From NCBI RefSeq assembly GCF_001598415.1, contig NZ_BCYX01000002.1, positions 62,001 to 126,000 on the forward strand: a DNA stretch of 64,000 bases, written 5' to 3'. The DNA comes from Sphingomonas mali NBRC 15500. GTDB lineage: Bacteria; Pseudomonadota; Alphaproteobacteria; Sphingomonadales; Sphingomonadaceae. The position numbers were made by a program, and so were the translations under genes. Shown here piece after piece: positions 43,109-51,741 of the stretch; positions within the stretch are counted from its first letter, which is position 1; each line of letters opens with the position of its first letter. The notes beneath the pieces were generated by a model. The model was not told where the DNA came from. It was given only the letters and a program-made list of their open reading frames with translations, and did no database searches.

Positions 43109-46100
43109 CTAATACCGCGCCGTGAACCCAACATAAAAGCGGCGGCCGAGCGGGTCGTAGAGCGAGGGGTCGGTCTGTCCCGCGAACCCGTCCACATCAA
43201 GCGGCTGTTTGTTGGCAAGATTGGTGACGCCTGCGCGCATTTCGAACGCTTTGGTCACGTTGATCCGGCCAAAGACATCGAATGTGCTGTAGGAACTCAC
43301 ACCGGGCCGGACGCTGGTCGGGCTCGTCACGCTTGTCGCCGAGCGCATCCCGTCGAGATAATTCCAGCGCACCCCGATCGTCGCGGAGTCCGTGGCGTAG
43401 GCGAGCGTGGAGTTCACCTTCCACCTAGGAACCGAACCCAGCGGCCCGCCCTGCGTACCGGCGAACTCCAGGAACGGCAGGTTCGACAGGCTGGCGATCT
43501 TGAAACTGTTCACATAGGTGCCGGCCACATTGGCGAGCAGCGATCCGTTGCGAAGGCCGATGCCCCAATCGAGCTGGAAGTCGATGCCGTCGGTCTTGAA
43601 CCCACCCGAGTTCACCGGCCGCGTCGCCAGATTGATGATCTGCCCACCGGCGGAGCGCGTGATCGCCTGACAGAACACGCTGTTCTGATCGAACGTGGGA
43701 TTGGCGCCGATCTCGTTGAAGCAGTTACGCAGCGCGGTTGTCGCCGGAATGTAGTTTATCGCGTCCTTGATGGCGATGTTGTAATAGTCGATCGAGAACG
43801 ACAGGCGCCTGAAGATGCCGCTGCCCGGACCGGGCCGGAATACGGCGCCGACGGTATAGGTGTCCGCCGTCTCGGGTATGAGTGCGCTGTTCGAGACGGT
43901 AGTTCCACCGACTTGTGGTACGGGGAAGCTAAAGCTGTCTACGGTCGCTGCGGGCACGCCTTGGGTTATACACAATTGACGAACCTGAGCTCGGCCAGGA
44001 TTTGTCGCCTGTCGGAAAGTAGATGCGATATCGCAGGGGTCACCCTGCCCCAGGGCCGTGAAACCGATGAAAGGAGGGTTTGCTACCGCACCGCGAGACA
44101 ACTCTGCGATATTGGGCGCGCGGATCGCGCGTTGATATCCGCCACGCAGACGCACCACATCGATCATGGTCCAATTGAAATCGACCTTGTAGGTGCTGAC
44201 GCCGCCGCTGCTGCTATAGTCCGAATAGCGGAACGCCGGGCTGATCGTCAGTTCCTTGATGCCAGGAACATTCTTCAGGATCGGCACCAGAAGCTCGCCG
44301 TAAATCTCCTTAACGTTGATTGAGCCGGTCGAAGGCTGCGAAGCTGAAAGGCTGATGAAATCGGAAGTGCCGGTGGTGCTTAATACCGGATCGTTGTGCA
44401 TCTGATATTTGATTTCGCGATATCCGGCACCGGCCGCGAAGCGCACGTCACCGGCGGGCAGCGTGAAGAACCGCCCCTGGAGGTTGGCTTCCACGACGTT
44501 CTGCGTGATCTGCGAATCCTTGGGCGCTTCCCGGCTGGCAAATGCAACGCATTCCGGCGACAACGGGTTGTTTCCGAATGGATTGAAGCCACCCGTGCAC
44601 AGGCTGTTGCCACCGTCGGGTGCAAACAACAGCTGCTCAAGGCGCCGATAGGAAACGGCACCGGAATAGGTCGTTTCGTCGATCTTGGTGCTGCCATGGG
44701 TGCCATAGATTTCCCACGAACCATCGATCCCGGGCAGCTTGCCGCTGACGCTTAGCAACAACTGATACAGTTCGGTATTGAACCGCTGCGCACGCGGGCC
44801 AAAGGCTTCCAGCGACTTGATTAGGCCGAAGTTCGCCCCAGCCTGCGGGCGGGATTGCAGCAGCGACTTCAAGTCGGCCGGTACGAACGGGTTGGTTACG
44901 GGAAGTACGAGGTTCCACACATTGAACGCGGCAGGAACGCCATTCTGCTGAACGTTCGTGTCGTACTTGGTGAACATGCCTTGGGCCATGACGGTCAGCG
45001 AATCGCTGAATTCATATTCGGCGCGCGCAAATGCGTTGTAGCGAGTCAGCGGCGTCGTGAGCAGCGTGTTGCTCGACTGGTCGTTCGTGAAAACGAGCTG
45101 ACCGTTGACGTCCAGGAAATAGCCTGCATCGATCCCCGGGCCGCGATAATTCTTCACCCCGTTATTCTGAGTGTAGAGCGTGCCGTCTGCATTGAAACCG
45201 ATGTTGGTGTTCGGCGTGACGACGCCGGTTACACCATATTTGCCGTTGAAGAGCGTCGACAGCGCCAACGCCGTAGGCAGGTTTCCGCCCGGCAGGAAAT
45301 TCGGCGGCACGAAGTCCTTCGGACCGATCGGACCGGCTAGCGTCGGCTGGTACACACCCTCTGGCAGGGCATTGCTGCCCCCAAGCCCGGCGGCGCGCGC
45401 GCGAGCAAAATAATCGCGCGAATTTATCGTGACGCTGTTGCGCCCGTAATAGCCCCCCGATAGCATGATGCGCCCACGGCCATCGGCGAAGGTCTTGCCG
45501 GCCGTTAGCTCCAGATTATAGGTCGCGCCATCGCCCAGTTCGGTGACGCCGGCTTGACCCGAAGCTATCACGCCGTTGAAGTCACGTTTGAGCTTGAAGT
45601 TGATCACGCCCGAGATCGCGTCGGAACCATAGACCGCCGACGCACCGCCCGTGATAACCTCGACATTGTCGACCAGCGCGGCGGGAATCGAATTGGTGTC
45701 GATCTGAAGGCTCGGCGACGATGGCTGCGCACGGCGGCCGTCGATCAGCACCAGGTTGCGTGAGGCGCCCAAGCCACGAAGGTTCAGTGTTGGCTGGCCG
45801 ACATTCGACGCCTGCAGGCTGGTCTGGAACGCCGTGGCCCCCGGCGTGAACTGCGGGAGGGACTGAAGCTTCTGCTCCACCTCTACCGATCCCTGGCTCT
45901 GGAGCGCCGCTTCGTTCATCGTAAGAATCGGGCTGTTCGACGAGAAATCCCGCCGTGCGATCCGCGAGCCCGTGACGACAATGTCGGCCTTCTCTGTCGA
46001 GGCGTCGACCTGCGGCCCTGCACTCGCCACCGAGGGAGGTTGCTCCTGATCAGGCTGGGTTTGCGCATAGGCCTGCGAGGAAGCCATTCCCGCAAAGCCG

Positions 46101-46156
46101 ATCAAAATGCCGGCGCGCGATGCATTTATGAATAGACGCTGTTTCAACGACTTCAT
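43109..46156 (-). CDS. TonB-dependent receptor, large type
   Basis: A 1015-residue receptor, longer than the other three. Signal peptide ends near QAYAQTQ; the plug opens with DIVVTGSRIARRDFSSNSPI and continues with NLRGLGASRNLVLIDGRR and GGASAVYGSDAISGVINFKL, the type of the large sphingomonad/xanthomonad receptors that import glycans or complex organics. The C-terminus is RRFYVGFTARY with the terminal aromatic. A very strong ribosome site GGGGGAGGGGGC stands before ATG 46156, and a GntR-type operator lies 62 bases upstream of it. Probably high expression on induction. Confidence 0.95.
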   Translation of the reverse strand: MKSLKQRLFINASRAGILIGFAGMASSQAYAQTQPDQEQPPSVASAGPQVDASTEKADIVVTGSRIARRDFSSNSPILTMNEAALQSQGSVEVEQKLQSLPQFTPGATAFQTSLQASNVGQPTLNLRGLGASRNLVLIDGRRAQPSSPSLQIDTNSIPAALVDNVEVITGGASAVYGSDAISGVINFKLKRDFNGVIASGQAGVTELGDGATYNLELTAGKTFADGRGRIMLSGGYYGRNSVTINSRDYFARARAAGLGGSNALPEGVYQPTLAGPIGPKDFVPPNFLPGGNLPTALALSTLFNGKYGVTGVVTPNTNIGFNADGTLYTQNNGVKNYRGPGIDAGYFLDVNGQLVFTNDQSSNTLLTTPLTRYNAFARAEYEFSDSLTVMAQGMFTKYDTNVQQNGVPAAFNVWNLVLPVTNPFVPADLKSLLQSRPQAGANFGLIKSLEAFGPRAQRFNTELYQLLLSVSGKLPGIDGSWEIYGTHGSTKIDETTYSGAVSYRRLEQLLFAPDGGNSLCTGGFNPFGNNPLSPECVAFASREAPKDSQITQNVVEANLQGRFFTLPAGDVRFAAGAGYREIKYQMHNDPVLSTTGTSDFISLSASQPSTGSINVKEIYGELLVPILKNVPGIKELTISPAFRYSDYSSSGGVSTYKVDFNWTMIDVVRLRGGYQRAIRAPNIAELSRGAVANPPFIGFTALGQGDPCDIASTFRQATNPGRAQVRQLCITQGVPAATVDSFSFPVPQVGGTTVSNSALIPETADTYTVGAVFRPGPGSGIFRRLSFSIDYYNIAIKDAINYIPATTALRNCFNEIGANPTFDQNSVFCQAITRSAGGQIINLATRPVNSGGFKTDGIDFQLDWGIGLRNGSLLANVAGTYVNSFKIASLSNLPFLEFAGTQGGPLGSVPRWKVNSTLAYATDSATIGVRWNYLDGMRSATSVTSPTSVRPGVSSYSTFDVFGRINVTKAFEMRAGVTNLANKQPLDVDGFAGQTDPSLYDPLGRRFYVGFTARY

Positions 46157-46217
46157 GCCCCCTCCCCCGATGGTCCGTGTGCGCAGCACGCTCGTCGCAT
46201 GCGCTTTATAGATATAC

Positions 46218-46232
46218 AGTATGCTGTATACA
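46218..46232. promoter_or_regulatory. GntR-type operator, site e
   Basis: On the minus strand TGTATACAGCATACT; the + strand around it reads TATACAGTATGCTGTATACA, giving extra symmetry. It precedes the large TonB receptor gene. Confidence 0.65.
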
Positions 46233-46325
46233 CAAAAAATAGCGACGCTTGTCAAGATGGCTTGATAAGGGGTCAGGGGAATCGAAAGTAATCATATTGC
46301 CTGACGGATGATGCCTTCGAGATAG

Positions 46326-46870
46326 TTGATGTCCTACGCGGAGCGCGGTCTCCAGGGGGTGCACGAGATTCGCATCGTCCGCTCGCGCACCAGCACTGTA
46401 GAGGTTGCCTTGGACCCGATGCCGCCCAATGCCACGGACACATTCATCATGCTCAGGGACCGAAAGGAATAGCCCAACCCGTCGGAGGGCAAGGCCGCCG
46501 TGGTCGAACGGATCGAGGCCGGGCTCGCCCGGGTGCAGGGCCATGCCTATGAGGTCACCCAGCCGACCCAGATGCGGTTCAACGAGTTGATAGCCGGCGT
46601 GCGATCTGAAGTGGCGGTGAAAGTGTTCGGCGAGAACTTCGCCGAATAGAACGCGACCGACGCGAGGATCGCCCGCGTGCATCGCCGCACGGGGCGGGGC
46701 GCCGGGGACGTCAAGGTCGAACAGAGCGAAGGCCTGCCGATGATCGACATCGCCTATGCGCAGGATCGTGCCTCGCGGCTCGGAGTTCCCTGCGGCGTGC
46801 CCATCGCGCCGCCGGTCAACTGGATATTGATCGCCAGGCGCGCTGGAGTGGCAGCTTCTGATCGGTGAAG
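46326..46870 (+). pseudogene. Fragment of a CusA/CzcA-type heavy-metal RND pump gene
   Basis: The + strand encodes pieces of the pump's periplasmic region: EVALDPMPPNATDTFIMLRD, then a TAG (46470) in place of Trp, RVQGHAYEVTQPTQMRFNEL, IAGVRSEVAVKVFGENFAE, a second TAG (46647), and RGAGDVKVEQSEGLPMIDIA. Only about 150 of more than 1000 residues remain and both ends are lost. It lies between two TonB receptor units and has no link to their function. Confidence 0.75.
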
Positions 46871-47056
46871 AGCAAATCGTCTGAGATTGGTCTGGGCGCG
46901 CGATATCCGATCGGATGGGAATCAGACATTTTCTAACGCGGAAAGACTATTTGGGCCACACGCAACGCACAGCGCCGGCGAGATGCTCTCCCGCCGACGC
47001 TGTCCGATCCAACTCTCGCCTGCCGCCGGGCCAGGCGCGCCGTAACGTTGAGCCGA

Positions 47057-48622
47057 TCAATTCCGATCCGTTGGCTTCCAGATCCAATCGGCCCGATCTT
47101 CACCAACGGCCACTGTCTTCATGGCCCAATTGGCTGCTTCGTTGACATCGCCGTGTCCGACATAGCGGGCCACGTTGGGATAGGCATAGAGCGGCCGTGT
47201 CCGAACGAGGGTGCCTGCCTTGTCATGCTGCGTCGCCACAATACCGTCGGGCGCACGACCATGCTCAACCCAGTCGACGATCGCGGCGAGCATATCGAAC
47301 TCGTTCGGCGCGTCGCCGCCACGGCAGTGGAACATGCCGGGCACGATGAAGAGCCGGAACCAATCGCGCGTCGAGGTCAATCCGCCTTCGCGATTCCAGA
47401 CTTGCGCGTAGTAATCGATAAGTGCGTCCGGCGGGACGGCGTAATCGTAGCTACCATGATAGGCGATCAAGCGGCCGCCGCGCGCGTGAAAGGCGGCGAG
47501 ATCGGGAGCCGCCCTGGGCGCAACCGGATCATATGTTGTTGTTGCAGCTTCCGTATCGGCAACGTCGCGATCCCAGTTGAAATCGCGGAAATTGTACGTC
47601 GGCCGCGGGGTCGGGAAAGCCAGGAAGCGCAGCGATTGCCGAGTGACCTCCGCCATCAGCGGACCGTTCCAGTCAAGCTCACTGCCACGCGGCGCAGCCC
47701 CAGGGTAAAGCAGCTTACCGGCACTATTGCGGGCGCCATCGTACATGGCGCGCGCAGCGGTCACCTGGGCTTTGGTCAGGCAGTTGGACGTATCTTGAGT
47801 CCGGCATTCGATCTGCACCGGATCGAAGCTGCAGCGCCGCGAATCTTCGATGATCCCGTCCTTGAGCCCATCCTTGGTGTCGCACGCCGCGTTGACCGCT
47901 GCGTGCAATACCTTGAGCGATTGAGCATCGAATACCGGCTCGTTGTCGCGGCCCATCAATGTGGACGCGATCCAATTGTTCCAGATTCCGCCCAAACGGC
48001 CGGCGAACGCCGGATCTCCGGCAATGACGCCGTCGAAATCGGTGGGATGGTTCTGGGCGATTTGGAGCCCCTCGCGACCGCCGGTCGAGCATCCCTGGAA
48101 ATAACTATAGCGAGGGCCATTGCCGTAATAGGCCGCGATCATCGCCTTCGCCGCGACCGCCAGGACATGCGTCGCCCGCCCGCCGAAGTCGCGGCGCAGC
48201 ATCGGATCGCCTGCCCAAACCGGAGCCACCCATACGCCACCGATATGGCCGAGGTTACTGGCAGCTACGGCAAAGCCACGTGACTGGCCGACCCGGCAAT
48301 TCTCGATCGGATTGAAGCCGCAAAAACCGCCGCACCCGCCCTGGAGATACCGGCCGTTCCAGTCCGCCGGCAGGCGCAATTCGAACTGTATCTGCGGCGC
48401 GATCGTCCCCGATATCTTGCAATAGCTCGAGACGCCCGGCGCCGCAGCGACGGTTTCCGCACTCGCGATCGCCGTCGCTGCGTCAGGCAGACCAGCAAAA
48501 TCGAGTGTCGCCATGCGTTCGCAATTCGACATGGGCTTGGCTTGCTGCGCCTGCGCCGGGCTTGCGAACAGGCCGCAATATCCGAGCACTATCAGGATAA
48601 TGTACAGAGGTTTGAGTGACAT
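47057..48622 (-). CDS. Tannase/feruloyl esterase family protein
   Basis: A 521-residue exported esterase, second of its family in the window. Signal peptide LYIILIVLGYCGLFASPAQAQ, then NCERMATLDFAGLPDAATAI, the nucleophile motif YFQGCSTGGREGLQIAQNHP, the cysteine-rich lid (CDTKDGLKDGIIEDSRRCSF), the acid segment LIAYHGSYDYAVPP and His in VPGMFHCRGG. It shares the fold with feruloyl esterase, tannase and MHETase, so an aromatic ester is the likely substrate. It follows a TonB receptor gene by about 100 bases; a strong hairpin lies between them. Start at 48622 with AGGAAG about ten bases away. Confidence 0.92.
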   Translation of the reverse strand: MSLKPLYIILIVLGYCGLFASPAQAQQAKPMSNCERMATLDFAGLPDAATAIASAETVAAAPGVSSYCKISGTIAPQIQFELRLPADWNGRYLQGGCGGFCGFNPIENCRVGQSRGFAVAASNLGHIGGVWVAPVWAGDPMLRRDFGGRATHVLAVAAKAMIAAYYGNGPRYSYFQGCSTGGREGLQIAQNHPTDFDGVIAGDPAFAGRLGGIWNNWIASTLMGRDNEPVFDAQSLKVLHAAVNAACDTKDGLKDGIIEDSRRCSFDPVQIECRTQDTSNCLTKAQVTAARAMYDGARNSAGKLLYPGAAPRGSELDWNGPLMAEVTRQSLRFLAFPTPRPTYNFRDFNWDRDVADTEAATTTYDPVAPRAAPDLAAFHARGGRLIAYHGSYDYAVPPDALIDYYAQVWNREGGLTSTRDWFRLFIVPGMFHCRGGDAPNEFDMLAAIVDWVEHGRAPDGIVATQHDKAGTLVRTRPLYAYPNVARYVGHGDVNEAANWAMKTVAVGEDRADWIWKPTDRN

Positions 48623-48680
48623 AAGCGATCTCTTCCTGCTGGCCGCGAAACGGCCGTTGGTCAGTTCGTGTTCGACGGCC

Positions 48681-48716
48681 GCCGTCGGGTCAACGCCGCA
48701 CAATTGACCCGACGGC
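48681..48716. terminator. Strong hairpin between TonB receptor and tannase genes
   Basis: A perfect 13-bp inverted repeat, GCCGTCGGGTCAA (48681-48693) and TTGACCCGACGGC (48704-48716), loop 10 bases, six bases beyond the receptor stop. It may end the receptor transcript or protect its 3' end while part of the reading goes on into the tannase gene. Confidence 0.6.
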
Positions 48717-48722
48717 TCCCTG

Positions 48723-51050
48723 TCAGAAGCGCAACGCCGCCTTCATGCTGATCGTACGGGGCCCTGGCGAATAGATGCGGATGCCGTCGACCGAGTCATA
48801 AACGCCCAAATAGCCCACCTTGTTGGTAAGATTCTCGACCGAGATTCCATAGTCCACCCGGTCGGTGCGAATGCCGATCTCTGCGCTGACCGACGCGAAC
48901 TGAGGCAATTTGGTGTAGAAAGTGCTGGCAGCGCTGAACGAGCTGTAGGAGGCGCTGCGATAATTAACCGAGGCGCGGCCGTAAGCTTCGACCCGATGTC
49001 CGATATCGCCCTTATACTCGAGGGAGGCATTCGCCATGATCCGCGCAATAAAGGGCAGGCGGTCGCCCTTGTGGCCAACGGTTCCGGAGGCGATGACATC
49101 GGCTGGCAGGTCAGTGCCGAGTTTGGAATCGACATAGGTCATGCCGGCGCCAAGCGTCAGATGGCGATCCGGCCGGTAGGTCAGATTGAGTTCGGCGCCA
49201 TTGGTGCGCGTGATGCCAGCGTTGATCGTGTAGGTGAACGCACCCGCGGCTGTCTGAGCGACGAGTTGCTGACCCGACCAGTCGATATGATATGCGCTGA
49301 TGTCGAACGAAAGCTTGAGGTCGAAGAGCAGGCCCTTCACCCCCGCCTCATAATTCCACAAACTGTCTGGGCCATAGGTGCCGGGAAATACCACGCCTGC
49401 CTGCTGTGCCAGGGACGTCGTGCTGTTTACGCCACCAATGCGGAACCCCGATGCCGCCCGGGCATACAGGCTGATGTCAGGCGTCGCTTTCCAGAGAAGC
49501 GAAAAATTGTAGCTCGGCTTCTTATCATGCGTAGTCTGATCGGAGACGACCGCGAGCGGGCTCAGAATTCCGCGAAAGAAGTCCGGAAAGATAGTCTGTC
49601 GGTTCTCCGTTATCCGGCGCGTGTCAGCCTTGAAATACCGAAAGCCGACCGTGGCTGTGAGGTTCCCGACAATTGTATAATCACCCTGAATATATGCCGT
49701 ATATTGGTTGGATATGGTCGTGTTCAGCGAGCCGAACTGATAGTCGCTATTTCCCACACCCGGACGCCTGAATCCGTCCGCGATACACTCTTCATAGGTA
49801 TAGCATCGCGCGAGACCAGCACGGTCGTTGGTAACTGCATTTGTTCCATTCAGGTTTTTGTCATACTCATAGAAAAGGCCAGTAACGATCTGAAAGGGAC
49901 CGCTGAACTTGGATGAAAAGCGAATCTCGCCGGTCGCATATTCGAAATTGATCGTCGGCACATAGACGGTTCCGGCCAAACGAAACAGATGCGCGGTCAC
50001 ACTGCTGTCCCGCGCAGCCAGATTGTCCTGCTTGCCATATGACCCGGAGGCAACGATGTTGCCGAAACCAAGATCATAGTCCGCGGTCGCGTTGTAGAGC
50101 TGCACCTTTTCCCGGAAGAACTCCACCGATGGGGAAATCGACTTGTAAGGACCCTGATCCTGCTGCCAAGCAGCGACGCCATCGACATGGATTCTTTGTT
50201 GGCTCGCCGATAAAAGCAAGCTCAGGTCCGGAGTCGGCTTGAGCAGCGCCGAAACGCGAAAGCCGGTGATGTGCGAATCATTGACGTTGGCATGGTAGAC
50301 GCCATTGATCGTCTGATCGATATAGCCGCCGCCCGACTGCCCCCAGACAACGCCTCGAACGGCCAGCACGTCCTTCACGACCGGCACATTTAGCGTCAGC
50401 GAGCCATCGTAGTTGGGATTGCCACCATCAAGGATGCCGATCGCACCCTCGGCATGACCGCCGAAAGAGGTCAGGTCGGGCTTCGCAGTAATCACGCGCA
50501 AAGTGCCGCTGACCGAGCCCGAGCCGAATAAGGTGCCCTGGGGACCCTTGAGAATCTCGATATGGTCAATGTCGCGGAGTTGGAGCGCAGGCCGCCCATC
50601 TCCCAAGATGCTGGTCGGGGCGCCTGTTCCGCCAACGATCGGCATTTCGTCAAGATACAAGCCGGTCGTGGCCCCGGCTTGCGACTGGATGCCACGAATG
50701 ACTGTCCGCTGCTGGCCGGCACCGAACGTGGTAATGTTGAGCGACGGATCAACCTTGCGGAGGTCCTGAAAGCTCGTAACATTCGCCTCCTTCAGGGCCT
50801 CCCCCGAGACGGCGGCTATGGCGAGGGGAATATCGCGCGTTTTTGTATCGCCACGCCGCGTAGCGGTAACGACGATATCGGTCCCGGCGGGGGGCGCATC
50901 GTTCGCCTGAGGCGCTGCCGGCGAAGCATCCGAAGCCGGGCCGCTCTGGGCGCACGCCTGCCCGGACAGCGCCAACAACAACGCGCTTGCGGCAACTGAG
51001 TACGTCATGCGGCTTCTAAGGAGCCGGACACGACTGTTGAACGCGATCAT
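48723..51050 (-). CDS. TonB-dependent receptor
   Basis: A 775-residue receptor. Signal peptide SVAASALLLALSGQACAQ, plug start DIVVTATRRGDTKTRDIPLA, HIEILKGPQGTLFGSGSVSG and LRVITAKPDL, barrel, and the end RTISMKAALRF. ATG 51050 follows GGGAGGG. The gene precedes a tannase-family gene on the same strand, and a GntR-type site lies at 51190, so it may import the product or substrate of that esterase. Confidence 0.95.
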   Translation of the reverse strand: MIAFNSRVRLLRSRMTYSVAASALLLALSGQACAQSGPASDASPAAPQANDAPPAGTDIVVTATRRGDTKTRDIPLAIAAVSGEALKEANVTSFQDLRKVDPSLNITTFGAGQQRTVIRGIQSQAGATTGLYLDEMPIVGGTGAPTSILGDGRPALQLRDIDHIEILKGPQGTLFGSGSVSGTLRVITAKPDLTSFGGHAEGAIGILDGGNPNYDGSLTLNVPVVKDVLAVRGVVWGQSGGGYIDQTINGVYHANVNDSHITGFRVSALLKPTPDLSLLLSASQQRIHVDGVAAWQQDQGPYKSISPSVEFFREKVQLYNATADYDLGFGNIVASGSYGKQDNLAARDSSVTAHLFRLAGTVYVPTINFEYATGEIRFSSKFSGPFQIVTGLFYEYDKNLNGTNAVTNDRAGLARCYTYEECIADGFRRPGVGNSDYQFGSLNTTISNQYTAYIQGDYTIVGNLTATVGFRYFKADTRRITENRQTIFPDFFRGILSPLAVVSDQTTHDKKPSYNFSLLWKATPDISLYARAASGFRIGGVNSTTSLAQQAGVVFPGTYGPDSLWNYEAGVKGLLFDLKLSFDISAYHIDWSGQQLVAQTAAGAFTYTINAGITRTNGAELNLTYRPDRHLTLGAGMTYVDSKLGTDLPADVIASGTVGHKGDRLPFIARIMANASLEYKGDIGHRVEAYGRASVNYRSASYSSFSAASTFYTKLPQFASVSAEIGIRTDRVDYGISVENLTNKVGYLGVYDSVDGIRIYSPGPRTISMKAALRF

Positions 51051-51384
51051 TTTCACCCTCCCTTTTTCTGACAAGCCGCGAGCTGCATGCTTGCATGCCC
51101 GCTGCCAGAAACGGCCCGCGACCTACGTGGACCTCATTACCGCCGATCCGCAGCGCCATGTGATACAGCCCAGGACGGTTTAGGTATGCCGCATGGTGTA
51201 TACATTAATTGACGTTGTCAAGTCGAGGATCTGGCGTCTTTCGGCGATCGAACGCGCGAGCCGGAAAGAGCGCTACGGCAGTGAAAGCGGCGGCCGGCGT
51301 GAACGCGCCGCGCCCGTAAAGGACACGGCGAGCTCATGCTTTGCGGCGAAGCGCTGCCAGGTCGGACGAGCGCGCTCGGGTAAG
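51051..51384. other. Intergenic region with promoter of receptor/tannase unit
   Basis: 334 bases between the receptor start and the end of the Rieske ferredoxin gene, both minus strand. It holds the GntR-type site at 51190-51204; the stretch 51205-51384 shows no gene. Confidence 0.45.
51190..51204. promoter_or_regulatory. GntR-type operator, site f
   Basis: On the minus strand TGTATACACCATGCG, followed outward by GCATACC; one half is a full match, the other is degenerate. It resembles the site at 54932, also in having TTAA next to TGTATAC. Confidence 0.5.
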
Positions 51385-51699
51385 TCAATCCGCTCGCGCA
51401 AAGAGCGAACCATCCCGTTCTTCGACGGCGTAGGTTTTCAAAGCCCTGGTGCAGGGAAATTCCGTCGCGGCACCCGTACGGATATCGAAAGCACCGCCGT
51501 GGAGCGGGCAGAAAATGACGCCATCCTCGACTTCCCCTCCCGATAGCGACACGAGCGCATGCGTGCACATGTCGTCGGTGGCGTAGAAGCCGTCTTCGAG
51601 CCGATACACCGCGATGCCGTCATCGAATCCCGGCGGCGTGACCTGGATGACACCGTTCTCGGGGACGTCGCCGGCTTTGCAAAGATAGATGCTGTTCAT
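51385..51699 (-). CDS. Rieske [2Fe-2S] ferredoxin, CarAc-like
   Basis: A 104-residue soluble ferredoxin. The cluster ligands are Cys45, His47 (MCTHALVSLSGG) and Cys64, His67 (FCPLHGGAFD), with the usual 16-residue gap between the two boxes. It carries electrons from a reductase to a ring-hydroxylating oxygenase; the CarAa-like oxygenase at 27998 and the LigXa-like one at 61771 are candidates. No reductase gene is in the window. It ends an operon behind the thiamine-diphosphate enzyme (42 bases). Start at ATG 51699; a TTG seven codons upstream is less likely. Confidence 0.93.
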   Translation of the reverse strand: MNSIYLCKAGDVPENGVIQVTPPGFDDGIAVYRLEDGFYATDDMCTHALVSLSGGEVEDGVIFCPLHGGAFDIRTGAATEFPCTRALKTYAVEERDGSLFARAD

Positions 51700-51741
51700 A
51701 TTACCATAAAGTCCCGTCAAATTTGATGCTTGTGGCCATCG

